NCBI GenBank assembly: GCA_015060885.1
Contig: SUXO01000011.1
Span: forward strand, 1-57,229
Reading direction: 5' to 3'
Length of the DNA stretch: 57,229 nucleotides
From: Bacteroidales bacterium
GTDB taxonomy: Bacteria; Bacteroidota; Bacteroidia; Bacteroidales; Bacteroidaceae
Positions 1 through 10,302 of the stretch are shown in pieces. Made by a program: the position numbers and the translations under genes. The first letter of the stretch is position 1; the number at the start of each line of letters is the position of its first letter. The notes under the pieces are model-generated. The model made no database searches, was not told the origin of the DNA, and was given only the letters and a program-made list of their open reading frames with translations.

Positions 1-24
1 TCACTCGCTCATTTGCACGAGCTT

Positions 25-124
25 TCGCACTCTCTCCTGCAAATGCTCGGATAAACACTGTGATTTTAACGGTGCCGGTTTCTTTTTAGAATTACCATTG
101 CAGGAGATAATTCGTTATACAAAG
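25..124. repeat. 100-bp intergenic repeat R1, copy A
   Basis: This segment matches the reverse complement of 2372-2471 over 100 positions with one mismatch by eye. The two copies lie on either side of gyrB in inverted orientation. A shorter relative of its right half lies at 3595-3636. It is non-coding and ends before the gyrB terminator. Confidence 0.85.
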
Positions 125-198
125 GGCTGCGTGAGGGAGCACAACTTATTAAAGAATCAATTTGTTCACACTAAATTTCTACTGAACCTTTTATAATA

Positions 199-240
199 CC
201 AACAATAAAGCCGTTCTTAATGGAACGGCTTTATTGTTGG
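199..240 (-). terminator. Hairpin terminator after gyrB
   Basis: A perfect 18-bp stem (199-216 with 223-240) and a 6-nt loop lie directly after the gyrB stop codon. The RNA read from the minus strand has only a weak U-rich tail, so this may act as a terminator or as a 3' end stabiliser. Confidence 0.75.
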
Positions 241-241
241 T

Positions 242-2296
<2,055 letters not shown>

Positions 2297-2371
2297 TTAT
2301 GGCAAGGCGTGGTTCCGGGGGTATCGTAGGGTGCAGCGATGTGTCTGTCCAAATGAAAACAGCACGCTATT

Positions 2372-2471
2372 CTTTGTGTAACGAATTATCTCCTGCAATG
2401 GTAATTCTAAAAAGAAACCGGCACCGTTAAAATCACAGTGTTTATCCGAGCATTTGCAGGAGAGAGTGCGA
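2372..2471. repeat. 100-bp intergenic repeat R1, copy B (inverted)
   Basis: Reverse complement of 25-124, with a single mismatch by eye (2378 opposite 118). Sequence on both sides of the matched block differs between the copies, so the ends look sharp. Confidence 0.85.
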
Positions 2472-2591
2472 GGAATGTTTGCCCGTGAGTTAGGTGCCGC
2501 AAGGCGACTAACTGAGGAAGTCCCGCAGCACCCTGCAAATGTGAGAAAGATAAACACGGCAAGGGAGGTTCGACTGAGGGTTCGCCTTTCG

Positions 2592-2748
2592 GCGACGTGA
2601 ACAAAGAACCGAGCGACTGATTTTTCTCGCGTGCCGGGCGTTTGGTTCTTTGCGCGACAAAGAACGTCAAAGATATATTTCCAATGAGAGAATAACCGAC
2701 AAATAACACCGAGAAGTCAAAAGCAAGAATGTTTGGTATCGTATATGG
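2592..2748. repeat. 157-bp intergenic repeat R2, copy 1
   Basis: Matches the reverse complement of 57073-57229 with two mismatches by eye. The second copy runs into the window end, so the repeat may be longer there. It contains a hairpin: GTTCTTTG (2645-2652), a 5-nt loop and CAAAGAAC (2658-2665). It also contains the phrase AATAACACCGAGAA, which recurs in changed form at about 3445 and 3546. Confidence 0.85.
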
Positions 2749-2840
2749 CTCACCTGCAAAAGTTGGGGGAATAAAACTTTCTCACTCCTAAATCCTCGGT
2801 GTCCCGTGAGTCTTTCTCTCAATTGAATTGTTTTTATCTT

Positions 2841-2912
2841 CTTCTTTTCGTGAGACGAAAAGAAGCAAAAGGCGCAGCACACGAGAAAAAATAGTCGCTC
2901 ACGCCTCGGCTC
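2841..2912 (+). repeat. Hairpin-headed repeat module
   Basis: A perfect 11-bp stem (2841-2851 with 2855-2865, 3-nt loop) is followed by GCACACGAGAAAAA and AGTCGCTC. The same order, hairpin then GCACGCGAGWAAA then AGTCGCTC, is found on the minus strand of R2 copy 1 (about 2665-2605) and on the plus strand at 57155-57213. The loop and spacer differ while the stem is kept, which suggests that structure matters. Confidence 0.6.
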
Positions 2913-3430
2913 GTGAATTGCTTCTTAAAAAGCAATATAACTCGTTCGTTGTTCGCTTGCCGCTCGCCACTTCGAGCCGTTTAAGGGATGCTGCGGAACT
3001 CGCTGCGTGCGGCTATATAAGATAAGTTATACCCGCACTGCGCTCAGACAGTCCTCGCATAATGGCCCTTAAACTTGCTCGGTTTCTCACTCTATTTTTA
3101 ACGGTGCTGCAATTTATATGAGATTACTTCTGCTTGCGCTGTACAACACGAAGGTAATTCGTCGCTGAAAGCGAAAATAACGATTAAGTGAGAGTAGAAG
3201 GCAAATTTATTTGCATTATGCCGAGCGTGAGTTATTTCGTTATACAAAGGGCAGCGTAGCAGCGACTTGTGAGCAAAGCAAGTGCCGAAAGTTTGTACAA
3301 ACGAGCGGGTGAAAGCTTGCTTACACACAAAGCGAGTGCAGCCGAACTTGGATTTATCAATGGCAAGTACGACTGCCCACGTTTTTGTGCACTTTTTTCA
3401 AAAAGTGCAGCAGAAATCTTCGCTTAATTG

Positions 3431-3594
3431 AGAGAATAGCCGACAATAACACCGAAAAGTTTTGAGTAAGCCCCCTAGAATTTGCAGGTGAGCCAACAAC
3501 AGGGCGCACACGCCGGTGACGCCCCTACATAAGAAAATAGCCGAGAATAACACCGAGAATATTTGAGCAAGCCCCTAGAATTTGCAGGTGAGCC
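3431..3594. repeat. Two direct repeats of about 63 bp
   Basis: Units at 3431-3494 and 3531-3594 share AATAACACCGA near the left and the same 18-bp right end, AGAATTTGCAGGTGAGCC. They differ at several internal positions. The 36-bp spacer contains GACGCCCCTAC, part of another widespread intergenic motif (see 35600-35625). The left part resembles the centre of R2. Confidence 0.65.
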
Positions 3595-3636
3595 TCGGTT
3601 TCTGGTTAGAATTACCATTGCAGGAGATAATTGTCG
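3595..3636. repeat. Partial R1 repeat, copy C
   Basis: This stretch shares GGTTTCT followed by TTAGAATTACCATTGCAGG and AGATAATT with R1 copy A (77-112), in the same orientation. The phrase AAATTTCTACTGAACC at 3651-3666 also recurs at 173-188. It looks like a decayed or recombined copy. Confidence 0.6.
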
Positions 3637-3727
3637 CCGAAAGCGAAAATAAATTTCTACTGAACCGACAAAGGGCGGTGCGGTGTATCTCACGTGTGCT
3701 CTTGGCTATTGCAGGTATAACGCGAAA

Positions 3728-3751
3728 AGGCTGGATTGTACAATCCAGCCT
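3728..3751 (-). terminator. Terminator after rpsT
   Basis: A perfect 24-bp palindrome (arms AGGCTGGATTGT) is followed on the minus strand by TTTTCG. It lies 27 bp past the rpsT stop codon. Confidence 0.8.
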
Positions 3752-3778
3752 CTCGTAGGTAAATATATGTCTTAAAAA

Positions 3779-4033
3779 TTAGGCTAATTTAGCGATACCG
3801 GCGCACAAACCCGATTTGAGGTTAGCAGCCTTGTTCTTGTGGATGAGACCACGTTTAGCCATTCTGTCAAGCATCTTCTGAACTTCGGGGAATTTTGCCA
3901 AAGCTTCGCTCTTGTCAGTTATAGCGCGGAGAGCGCGAACCGCAGAACGCATATTTTTACCGAAATAACGGTTTTGAAGATTTCTCTTCTCTGTTTGTCT
4001 GATTCTTTTAAGTGATGATTTGTGATTTGCCAT
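3779..4033 (-). CDS. rpsT: 30S ribosomal protein S20
   Basis: The 84-residue basic protein starts [17 protein letters not shown], the typical S20 N-terminus, and continues with the usual helical, Lys/Arg/Ala-rich pattern ([17 protein letters not shown]). S20 binds 16S rRNA in the small subunit. The gene lies 29 bp downstream of a tRNA-Glu gene on the same strand and has its own terminator, so both may come from one transcript. Confidence 0.97.
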   Translation of the reverse strand: MANHKSSLKRIRQTEKRNLQNRYFGKNMRSAVRALRAITDKSEALAKFPEVQKMLDRMAKRGLIHKNKAANLKSGLCAGIAKLA

Positions 4034-4062
4034 CTCTTTATAATGTTTTTAGTTTTAATTTG

Positions 4063-4134
4063 TAGCCCATAGGGGAATCGAACCCCTCTTTCAAGAATGA
4101 AAATCTTGCGTCCTAGCCGATAGACGAATGGGCC
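4063..4134 (-). tRNA. tRNA-Glu (anticodon TTC)
   Basis: The minus strand folds into a full cloverleaf. The acceptor stem pairs GGCCCAT with ATGGGCT (one G-T pair), the anticodon stem CAAGA/TCTTG encloses loop TTTTCAT with anticodon TTC, and the T arm has GGTTCGATTCC. The 3' CCA is not encoded. It sits between rpsT and the divergent recO. Confidence 0.95.
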
Positions 4135-4273
4135 TTGGTTTGTTGTCAGCTCTTTTGAAGCTGTGTGAGCATTGCTTTGATGCTTAAAGCGACTGCAAAG
4201 GTAAAACCTTTTTTTGAAACTGCAAACAATTTCCCGTTTTTTTTATAACTTTGTGTTTGAATATTGCATTTTA

Positions 4274-5002
4274 ATGGTTGAAAAATATGATGGAATAGTA
4301 CTTCGCACCATAAAATACAACGATTCGTTGATGGTTGCCGATGTTTATACTTTGCAGCAAGGGCGCAAGTCGTTCCTGTTGCCGGTGTCGCATAGCAAGA
4401 AATCGCGTGTGCGCAACGTTCTCTTCCAACCATTGTCTATGATTGCCTTCACGGCAACCGGGCGCACGGCAAAGTCGTTCTCCCGTATATCGGAAGCGTT
4501 GCCATCTCCTCTTTACTCTACAATCCAGTGCGACGTGGTAAAATCCTCGATAGCACTCTACCTTGCCGAGGTGCTTACCTACGCTTTGCGCGAGGATGGC
4601 GATGATGAATCGCTCTTCTTTTTCATTGACCGTGCACTCACCTGGTTCGATGCGGCCGAAGAGGGTTATGCCGATTTTCACCTGGTTTTCCTCTCGCGCC
4701 TGCTCCGTTTCCTGGGTATATGGCCTAATGTCGACGGCCTTATGCCCAACTCCTACTTCGACTTGCAGGCGGGTTGCCTTGTGCGCGAACATCCGTTGCA
4801 TCCCCATTTCCTTATGCCGCAAGCCACAGCCCGTTTTGTTGCTCTCTTGCAGTGTGATTTCCAATCGGTGCGTATGCTTGGGTTAAACAGAGAACAGCGA
4901 GGTGAGTTTCTCGCTGTTCTCGAAGAGTATTATCGTCTGCACATCCCCGACTTCCCCCGTTTGCGGTCGAGCGAAGTTCTCAAAGAACTCTTTGCGGGTT
5001 AG
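4274..5002 (+). CDS. recO: DNA repair protein RecO
   Basis: RecO helps load RecA at gaps during RecF-pathway recombination, together with RecR. The 242-residue product opens MVEKYDGIVLRTIKYNDSLM, which fits the RecO N-terminal OB fold, followed by a helical region. I see no clear zinc-finger cysteines, as in many Bacteroidota RecO proteins. The start at 4274 is chosen over an in-frame ATG at 4214, because the preceding residues do not fit the family. The stop codon shares bases with the convergent yqeY stop (4999-5002). Confidence 0.85.
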   Translation: MVEKYDGIVLRTIKYNDSLMVADVYTLQQGRKSFLLPVSHSKKSRVRNVLFQPLSMIAFTATGRTAKSFSRISEALPSPLYSTIQCDVVKSSIALYLAEVLTYALREDGDDESLFFFIDRALTWFDAAEEGYADFHLVFLSRLLRFLGIWPNVDGLMPNSYFDLQAGCLVREHPLHPHFLMPQATARFVALLQCDFQSVRMLGLNREQRGEFLAVLEEYYRLHIPDFPRLRSSEVLKELFAG

Positions 5003-5448
5003 GCAAGCAGTTGCTTTACAATGGCCGATATGGTTTTTCCGTCGGCTTTTCCGGCAAGCTGTTTGGTTGCTACGCCCATAACCTTTCCCATATCTTGGGG
5101 CTTGTCGGCTCCCACCTGTGCAATTATCTCTTTGAGCGCAGCTGCAATCTCCTCTTCGCTCATCTGCTTGGGCAGGTATTTTTCCATAACGGCAACCTGT
5201 GCAAGTTCTTCGGCTGCAAGTTCGGCACGGTTCTGGCTCTGGAACAGTTCGGCCGACTCTTTGCCCTGTTTCACAAGTTTCTGAATTATTTTGATGGCGG
5301 TCTCGTCGCTCACGGTGTCACCGGCTCCGGGTGCGGTCTTTGCTTCGAGAAGCACTTTCTTGATATTTCTCAATGTGTCGAGCGCAACTTTGTCCTTGGC
5401 TTTCATTGCCTCTTTAATGTCATTGCTTATAATGTCATAAAGTTCCAT
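4999..5448 (-). CDS. GatB/YqeY-domain protein
   Basis: The 149-residue helical protein matches the YqeY family, related to the C-terminal tRNA-binding part of GatB (start MELYDIISNDIKEAMKAKD; end GKADGKTISAIVKQLLA). Its cellular role is not established, though a link to tRNA handling has been proposed. It lies 12 bp downstream of ftsZ on the same strand and is likely the last gene of the dcw transcript. Its stop overlaps the recO stop on the other strand. Confidence 0.88.
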   Translation of the reverse strand: MELYDIISNDIKEAMKAKDKVALDTLRNIKKVLLEAKTAPGAGDTVSDETAIKIIQKLVKQGKESAELFQSQNRAELAAEELAQVAVMEKYLPKQMSEEEIAAALKEIIAQVGADKPQDMGKVMGVATKQLAGKADGKTISAIVKQLLA

Positions 5449-5460
5449 AAATCTATCGTT

Positions 5461-6792
5461 TTAAATTGTTTCTTCCTCTTCGTTATTTTCCTGTTGCTCT
5501 TCTTCCTCGTTTGTGACAACAACTTCGGCGGGAGTGTTGTTCCTTGCCTGTATCATACTTTTGAAGGTGTCGAGTTCCTGAACAGTGCGTTTATATGTGG
5601 GCGAGTTGTCGATAGCCGAAATGAGTTCCTCGTCGTTCATCTCGTCGTTTTCGAAGATGAACATCTTGTACTCCTCCTTGTAGAAATTTTTCTCCATCTC
5701 CGAGAGGCGTTTCTCCTCGGCTTCACGGGCGCGGCGTTCTTCTTGCGAAATCCTCTCTTCCTCCTCTTTCTGCGCTTCGATAAGCGGCTCCATTCCCGGA
5801 ATGTTGTTCATACCGAAACCGGTGGCAAGAACTGTAACCTTGACTTCGCCTTTGTTAAGTTCGCAATCCTTGCTCAATCCCCATATTACCTCGATGTTCT
5901 CATATTCGAACTGCTCCATGAAGTGGTTCACGGCATTAATCTCCTCGACAAGCATAGGCTCATTGGGGTTGTAGTATATGTTAAAGAGCAGTTTCTTCGA
6001 TTTGTATATGTCGTTGTTGTTGAGCAACGGTGAGTGCATAGCTTTGCGGAACGCTTTGTCGAGGCGGTTTTCTCCGCTCTCAATACCGTAACTCATTATG
6101 GCAACTCCACCATTTTTGAGTACCTTTTTCACATCGCGGAAGTCGAGGTTTATCTTTCCTCGTGCGGTGATAATCTCGGCTATGCTCTTTGTTGCGGTGG
6201 TAAGCACCTCGTCGACTTTGCGGAATCCCTCTTCAATGTCGAGCTTGGGGTATATGTCGAGCAGTCTTTCGTTGTTTATTACAAGCAAGGCATCGACGTG
6301 TTTTGCAATCTCGGCAACGCCGCGAAGAGCCTGCTTAATCTTCTTGCCCATCTCGAAGCGGAACGGTATGGTCACTATTCCTATGGTAAGGATGTTCATG
6401 CTTTTTGCAATCTCGGCAACAACGGGTGCTGCACCGGTTCCGGTACCACCGCCCATACCTGCGGTTATGAATGCCATTTTGGTACCGTCTTCAAAGAGTT
6501 GCTTTATGCTCTCGCGGCTCTCTTCGGCTGCAAGGCGTGCCACGTTGGGGTCGTTGCCGGCACCGAGTCCTTCGGTAGTGCTTTCGCCCAGCTGCACCTT
6601 TACAGGTATGTTCGAGTGGAAGAGTGCCTGGCGGTCGGTGTTGCATATTGCAAACGATACATTGTGTATGCCTTTTTCGTACATATTCTCGACGGCGTTG
6701 CTGCCGCCACCACCGACACCTATTACCTTTATTATTCTTGGAGCATCAGTGGGTATGTCAAAGGGAAGTCCCTGTCTTGTTTCTTCGCTCAT
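5461..6792 (-). CDS. ftsZ: Cell division protein FtsZ
   Basis: FtsZ is the tubulin-like GTPase that forms the Z ring. The 443-residue protein shows VGGGGSNAV near residue 26 and the tubulin signature GGGTGTGAAP near residue 115. The GTPase core ends around residue 330 (VLATGF). A long charged tail follows, with a Glu/Arg-rich helical stretch (about 340-375), a block around SPTYKRT, and an acidic end (EEEEQQENNEEEETI). I do not see the usual terminal IPxFLR-type peptide that binds FtsA. It is the last division gene of the cluster, 28 bp after ftsA. Confidence 0.97.
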   Translation of the reverse strand: MSEETRQGLPFDIPTDAPRIIKVIGVGGGGSNAVENMYEKGIHNVSFAICNTDRQALFHSNIPVKVQLGESTTEGLGAGNDPNVARLAAEESRESIKQLFEDGTKMAFITAGMGGGTGTGAAPVVAEIAKSMNILTIGIVTIPFRFEMGKKIKQALRGVAEIAKHVDALLVINNERLLDIYPKLDIEEGFRKVDEVLTTATKSIAEIITARGKINLDFRDVKKVLKNGGVAIMSYGIESGENRLDKAFRKAMHSPLLNNNDIYKSKKLLFNIYYNPNEPMLVEEINAVNHFMEQFEYENIEVIWGLSKDCELNKGEVKVTVLATGFGMNNIPGMEPLIEAQKEEEERISQEERRAREAEEKRLSEMEKNFYKEEYKMFIFENDEMNDEELISAIDNSPTYKRTVQELDTFKSMIQARNNTPAEVVVTNEEEEQQENNEEEETI

Positions 6793-6820
6793 AGTTCTGT
6801 TTTTTTATGGTTATCGGTGA

Positions 6821-8185
6821 TTATTCATTGTCGTTGTCGTTCTCAACTTCGGTCATATTGTCTTTAAGCTCATTGAAAGCCTTCTTGCCTTTGTTTATGA
6901 AGTTCCCGAACAATCCGCCGAAGAGGTTGTTGCCCTCCTTTATCTTTGGCTTCTCGGGTTTCTTCTCTGGCTTTTCGGGCTTCTCCTGCGGTGTAACAGG
7001 TTTCTCCACCGGTGTATCCTCTTCCTTGAACAGCTCGGTCTGTATGGGCTTCGCGGGTTCTTTGGGCAGAATCTCCTTGCAGCAGTTGTCCTTGCCTATG
7101 CTCAAAAGCCCCAGAAGGGTGGGGGTTATGGCACCCTCGGCAAGGTAGAGGCCGCTGTCGCTGAAACGGTTCAGCGAAGGGTCGGTCTTTATTACAGTGG
7201 TGTATGTGGGCAGGTGCTCTTTGAAGAGCAATGGCAGGTTTTTGAGCTTTGAACCGCCACCGGTGAATATTATCTGTGTGACCTTCTCGCCCGATGTTGC
7301 TATCTGGTTCTTTATGTTGAGCAGAATCTCTCCCATACGTGCCTCTATAATCTTGTCGAGGGTGTCGTTGGGAATGGTCGAACTGTCGGTGATGGCCGAC
7401 TTGTAGCCTTTGAAAATCTTCAACTGCTCGGCCTCTTCGCGTGACAACTGCTCGGCACATATATCCTTTGTTATGTTCTCGCCACCCAGGGGAATTGTCA
7501 CCAGTTTGCGCAACAGGTCGTCACGGTATATCGAAATGGTTGTTGTTTCGGCACCTATGTTCACCAGAGCGCAGTTTCTTTTATGGTCCTTGTCGAGCAG
7601 GTTGTCGGCATCAATCTTTGCCGCGCTGAAACTATCGACAATCTCAATCTTTGCCATATTGAAACTCTCGTTCAACTGTTTCATAAACTGCTCCTTGATT
7701 ACAATGTTAAGGTAGTTGCACTCGATGCAGCGTGTGTGGAAACCGGTGGGTGCGGTGTTGGTGTTGCCATCGAGTTTGTACTCCTGTACAATCACCTGTA
7801 CCTTCTGGTAGCCTTCGGGAACGACAAACTGGTTGTCGTTGTCGATAGCCATCCCGTCAATGATTTCGGGCGTGATTTTTGTGTACTCGTCGAACTCTCT
7901 CTTCACACTCGACTTTATGGAGTGTACCGAAAGGCCGCCGATGTTCGTGTAGGCCTTCTCAATGCTTATCTTGTTGTCGAGTTGTGTTTCGAGCCTGTTC
8001 ACAATGTCTGTGAGGCAGGCACTTGTGGCATCGACATTGCGCACCACGCCTTTTGATATGAAACCATCGACAGGCTCGCAGGCATAGGCTATTATTTTTA
8101 TACCCTCATAGGTTTCGATGCCTATTGCACCCGATACCTTCGACGAACCAATCTCTATTGCTGTTATATAATTCTTTGTTCCCAT
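6821..8185 (-). CDS. ftsA: Cell division protein FtsA
   Basis: FtsA is the actin-like protein that ties FtsZ to the membrane and recruits later division proteins. The 454-residue product starts with the phosphate-1 motif region AIEIGSSKVSGAIG and has FTGGGSKLKNL in the nucleotide site. After residue 385 there is a Pro/Glu/Lys-rich linker (repeated EKPEKPEKK) and then a short candidate amphipathic helix (NLFGGLFGNFINKGKKAF), which probably contacts the membrane. It lies 3 bp after ftsQ. Confidence 0.95.
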   Translation of the reverse strand: MGTKNYITAIEIGSSKVSGAIGIETYEGIKIIAYACEPVDGFISKGVVRNVDATSACLTDIVNRLETQLDNKISIEKAYTNIGGLSVHSIKSSVKREFDEYTKITPEIIDGMAIDNDNQFVVPEGYQKVQVIVQEYKLDGNTNTAPTGFHTRCIECNYLNIVIKEQFMKQLNESFNMAKIEIVDSFSAAKIDADNLLDKDHKRNCALVNIGAETTTISIYRDDLLRKLVTIPLGGENITKDICAEQLSREEAEQLKIFKGYKSAITDSSTIPNDTLDKIIEARMGEILLNIKNQIATSGEKVTQIIFTGGGSKLKNLPLLFKEHLPTYTTVIKTDPSLNRFSDSGLYLAEGAITPTLLGLLSIGKDNCCKEILPKEPAKPIQTELFKEEDTPVEKPVTPQEKPEKPEKKPEKPKIKEGNNLFGGLFGNFINKGKKAFNELKDNMTEVENDNDNE

Positions 8186-8188
8186 AAA

Positions 8189-8920
8189 TCACTGTTTTTT
8201 GGTACAAATAACCTGTTCTTCAAATTCAATGTTTATCCTCTTGTATTTATTCCACCCGACGGTGTTGAGCCCTTTCTCGTAGAATTTTCTCAGTTTGTCG
8301 AGCTTCTTCTCAATGTTGTCAATCTTTCCAAGTTCTATGGTGTGGTTCCCAATGCGCGGTATGAGCAGTATATCGCCCTTTGCCGTGAAGAATATCTGTT
8401 CAATCTGTTCGTTCCAGAACCTGTCACTGTTCAGGAACTCTGCAAGAACGAGAAGTTCTTTCTTCGCCATTGTCCTGTTTATGAATCCGCTGGCAACAGG
8501 CAGGTAGACAGCACTGTTTATCCCCTCTATTATATCGCCTTTCTTGTCAATGCAGAACTCTCTGCCGTCGATGTCATAGACTTGCAGAATGGGTATTTTG
8601 CAGGTGATGTTCATACCCACAAATCCTTTATGTGTCTTGAAACACTGGCACTCCTCAACCACCGAGAGGCTGTTTATGAGCAGTTCGAGCTTGCTGCAAT
8701 CAATTTCATCGAGTGGCTCTCCCGCGAGCTTGCCGTTCTTGCGTTGTATGAGCTCTTCAATCTCCTCGACCGATATTGCGCCATACCCCTTGTCGTGTAT
8801 CTCAATATCTATCCCTTTGCACAGTTCCCCCTCCTCTTTTCCTGTGAGGAAGAGCAATGCAAACCCAAGATAACCCATGGCTATCGCAGCCACGGTGTAT
8901 GTGAGAATCTTTTTCAGCAT
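8189..8920 (-). CDS. ftsQ: Cell division protein FtsQ
   Basis: The 243-residue bitopic protein has one N-terminal membrane segment (about residues 8-27), then a POTRA-like region (GKGIDIEIHDKG, ISVEEIEELI) and a beta-rich FtsQ domain. FtsQ bridges early and late divisome proteins in the periplasm. Overall conservation is low, so the call rests mainly on topology and on its place between murC and ftsA. It overlaps murC by 7 bp, which suggests coupled translation. Confidence 0.87.
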   Translation of the reverse strand: MLKKILTYTVAAIAMGYLGFALLFLTGKEEGELCKGIDIEIHDKGYGAISVEEIEELIQRKNGKLAGEPLDEIDCSKLELLINSLSVVEECQCFKTHKGFVGMNITCKIPILQVYDIDGREFCIDKKGDIIEGINSAVYLPVASGFINRTMAKKELLVLAEFLNSDRFWNEQIEQIFFTAKGDILLIPRIGNHTIELGKIDNIEKKLDKLRKFYEKGLNTVGWNKYKRINIEFEEQVICTKKQ

Positions 8921-10302
8921 TTCCTGTCGGTTAATATATTCTTCATTTCGGCAATATCGTTTTCAAGGTCGCCGGCTCCCAGGGATACCAGAACCTCGAT
9001 ATTGCTCTTTTTCTCTTTTATTGTTTTCAGCACATCGCAGCGGCTGCACATACTTTTTGCAACGCCCTCTTTCAGGTTGTCGAATATGAGCTTGCTTGTA
9101 ACCCCTTCGATAGGCAGTTCGCGTGCGGGGTAAATATCGGTCAGTATAACCTCGTCGAAGAGCGAAAGGCTGTCGGCAAACTCCTTGTAGAAGTCCTTTG
9201 TGCGGCTGAACAGGTGCGGCTGGAAGAGTGCGGTAATCTTCTTGTCGCTGTACAGCTCCTTCAACGACTTTGCACAGGCCTTCACTTCGTCGGGGTGGTG
9301 GGCATAGTCGCTGAGCAGTACCAGGTCTTTCTCTTTTATGTGGAAGTCGAAGCGGCGGTCGGCACCGGCAAAGCTCTTCATTCCGCTCTTTATCTCCTCG
9401 GCAGTGGCCCCACACAGTTCGGCCATAGCCATTGCCGCAATGCCGTTGTCAATGTTTATGCTCACGGGAACTCCAAGCTCCACATCCTTTATTGTCTGCC
9501 ACGGCGAGACGTAGTCTATGACTATGGTGCCGTTTCCTATGCGTATGTTGGAGGCGTGGAAGTCGCCCTTCTCTCTACCGTATATATATGTTGTTACTCC
9601 CGCTCCTGTGCGTGGTTTCACCTCCAACCCCTCGTGCATAATGAGGTATCCACCCTCTTTTATCCTCTCGGTGAATTGTGCAAACGCTTCGAGGTAGTTC
9701 TCCTTGTTGCCATATATATCGAGGTGGTCGGGGTCGGCCGATGTTATTGTGGCAATATATGGTTTGAGGTGCAGGAACGAACGGTCATATTCGTCGGCCT
9801 CAATAACCACAAAGTCGCTCTTGTCGGTGAGTATGAGGTTGCTTTTGTAGTTCTTGGATATTCCGCCCAGAAAGGCTGCGCAGTCGACACCCGACTGGTG
9901 CAGCAGGTGAGCTGTCATTGTCGATGTGGTTGTCTTGCCGTGTGTTCCGGCCGCGCACACTCCCTGTTTGTCGCCTGTGATTATGCCCAGCACTTCGGCG
10001 CGTTTCTTTACCGTGAAACGGCCGTCACCGAAGAGTGCCCACTCCTTGTGGTCGGCAGGTATTGCAGGGGTGTAAACCACAAGAGTCCCTTCGGGGTTCC
10101 TGCAACACTCCGGCACAAGTTCAACGTTCTCCTCAAAGTGGAGCTGTGCGCCCTCCTCGATAAGCTTTTCGGTGAGGGGGCTGGGTGTGCGGTCATATCC
10201 CGCAACAACCTTTCCCTCGCTCAAAAAGTATCTTACGAGAGCACTCATTCCTATGCCACCGGCACCCAGGAAATATACCTGTTTTATATCTTTAAGTTCC
10301 AT
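8914..10302 (-). CDS. murC: UDP-N-acetylmuramate--L-alanine ligase
   Basis: MurC adds the first amino acid (L-Ala) to UDP-MurNAc with ATP. The 462-residue protein shows the N-terminal Rossmann loop GAGGIGMSALVRY, the P-loop AAGTHGKTTTSTM near residue 118, and the central-domain DPDHLDIYG block. Its start codon shares one base with the murG stop (TAATG), a usual coupling arrangement. Confidence 0.96.
   Translation of the reverse strand: MELKDIKQVYFLGAGGIGMSALVRYFLSEGKVVAGYDRTPSPLTEKLIEEGAQLHFEENVELVPECCRNPEGTLVVYTPAIPADHKEWALFGDGRFTVKKRAEVLGIITGDKQGVCAAGTHGKTTTSTMTAHLLHQSGVDCAAFLGGISKNYKSNLILTDKSDFVVIEADEYDRSFLHLKPYIATITSADPDHLDIYGNKENYLEAFAQFTERIKEGGYLIMHEGLEVKPRTGAGVTTYIYGREKGDFHASNIRIGNGTIVIDYVSPWQTIKDVELGVPVSINIDNGIAAMAMAELCGATAEEIKSGMKSFAGADRRFDFHIKEKDLVLLSDYAHHPDEVKACAKSLKELYSDKKITALFQPHLFSRTKDFYKEFADSLSLFDEVILTDIYPARELPIEGVTSKLIFDNLKEGVAKSMCSRCDVLKTIKEKKSNIEVLVSLGAGDLENDIAEMKNILTDRKC

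Noticed and set aside
2828-3025. Short frame in the gyrB-rpsT gap beginning MFLSSSFRETKRSKRR
   Set aside because: It reads through the hairpin-headed repeat, has a biased low-complexity start and no recognisable domain, so it is repeat DNA translated by chance.
3098-3328. Other small frames in the gyrB-rpsT gap as possible genes
   Set aside because: They are short, overlap repeat modules and have no start or conservation signals that I can see.
3431-3594. Possible CRISPR array
   Set aside because: Only two long, imperfect units with one spacer are present, and there are no cas genes in the window.
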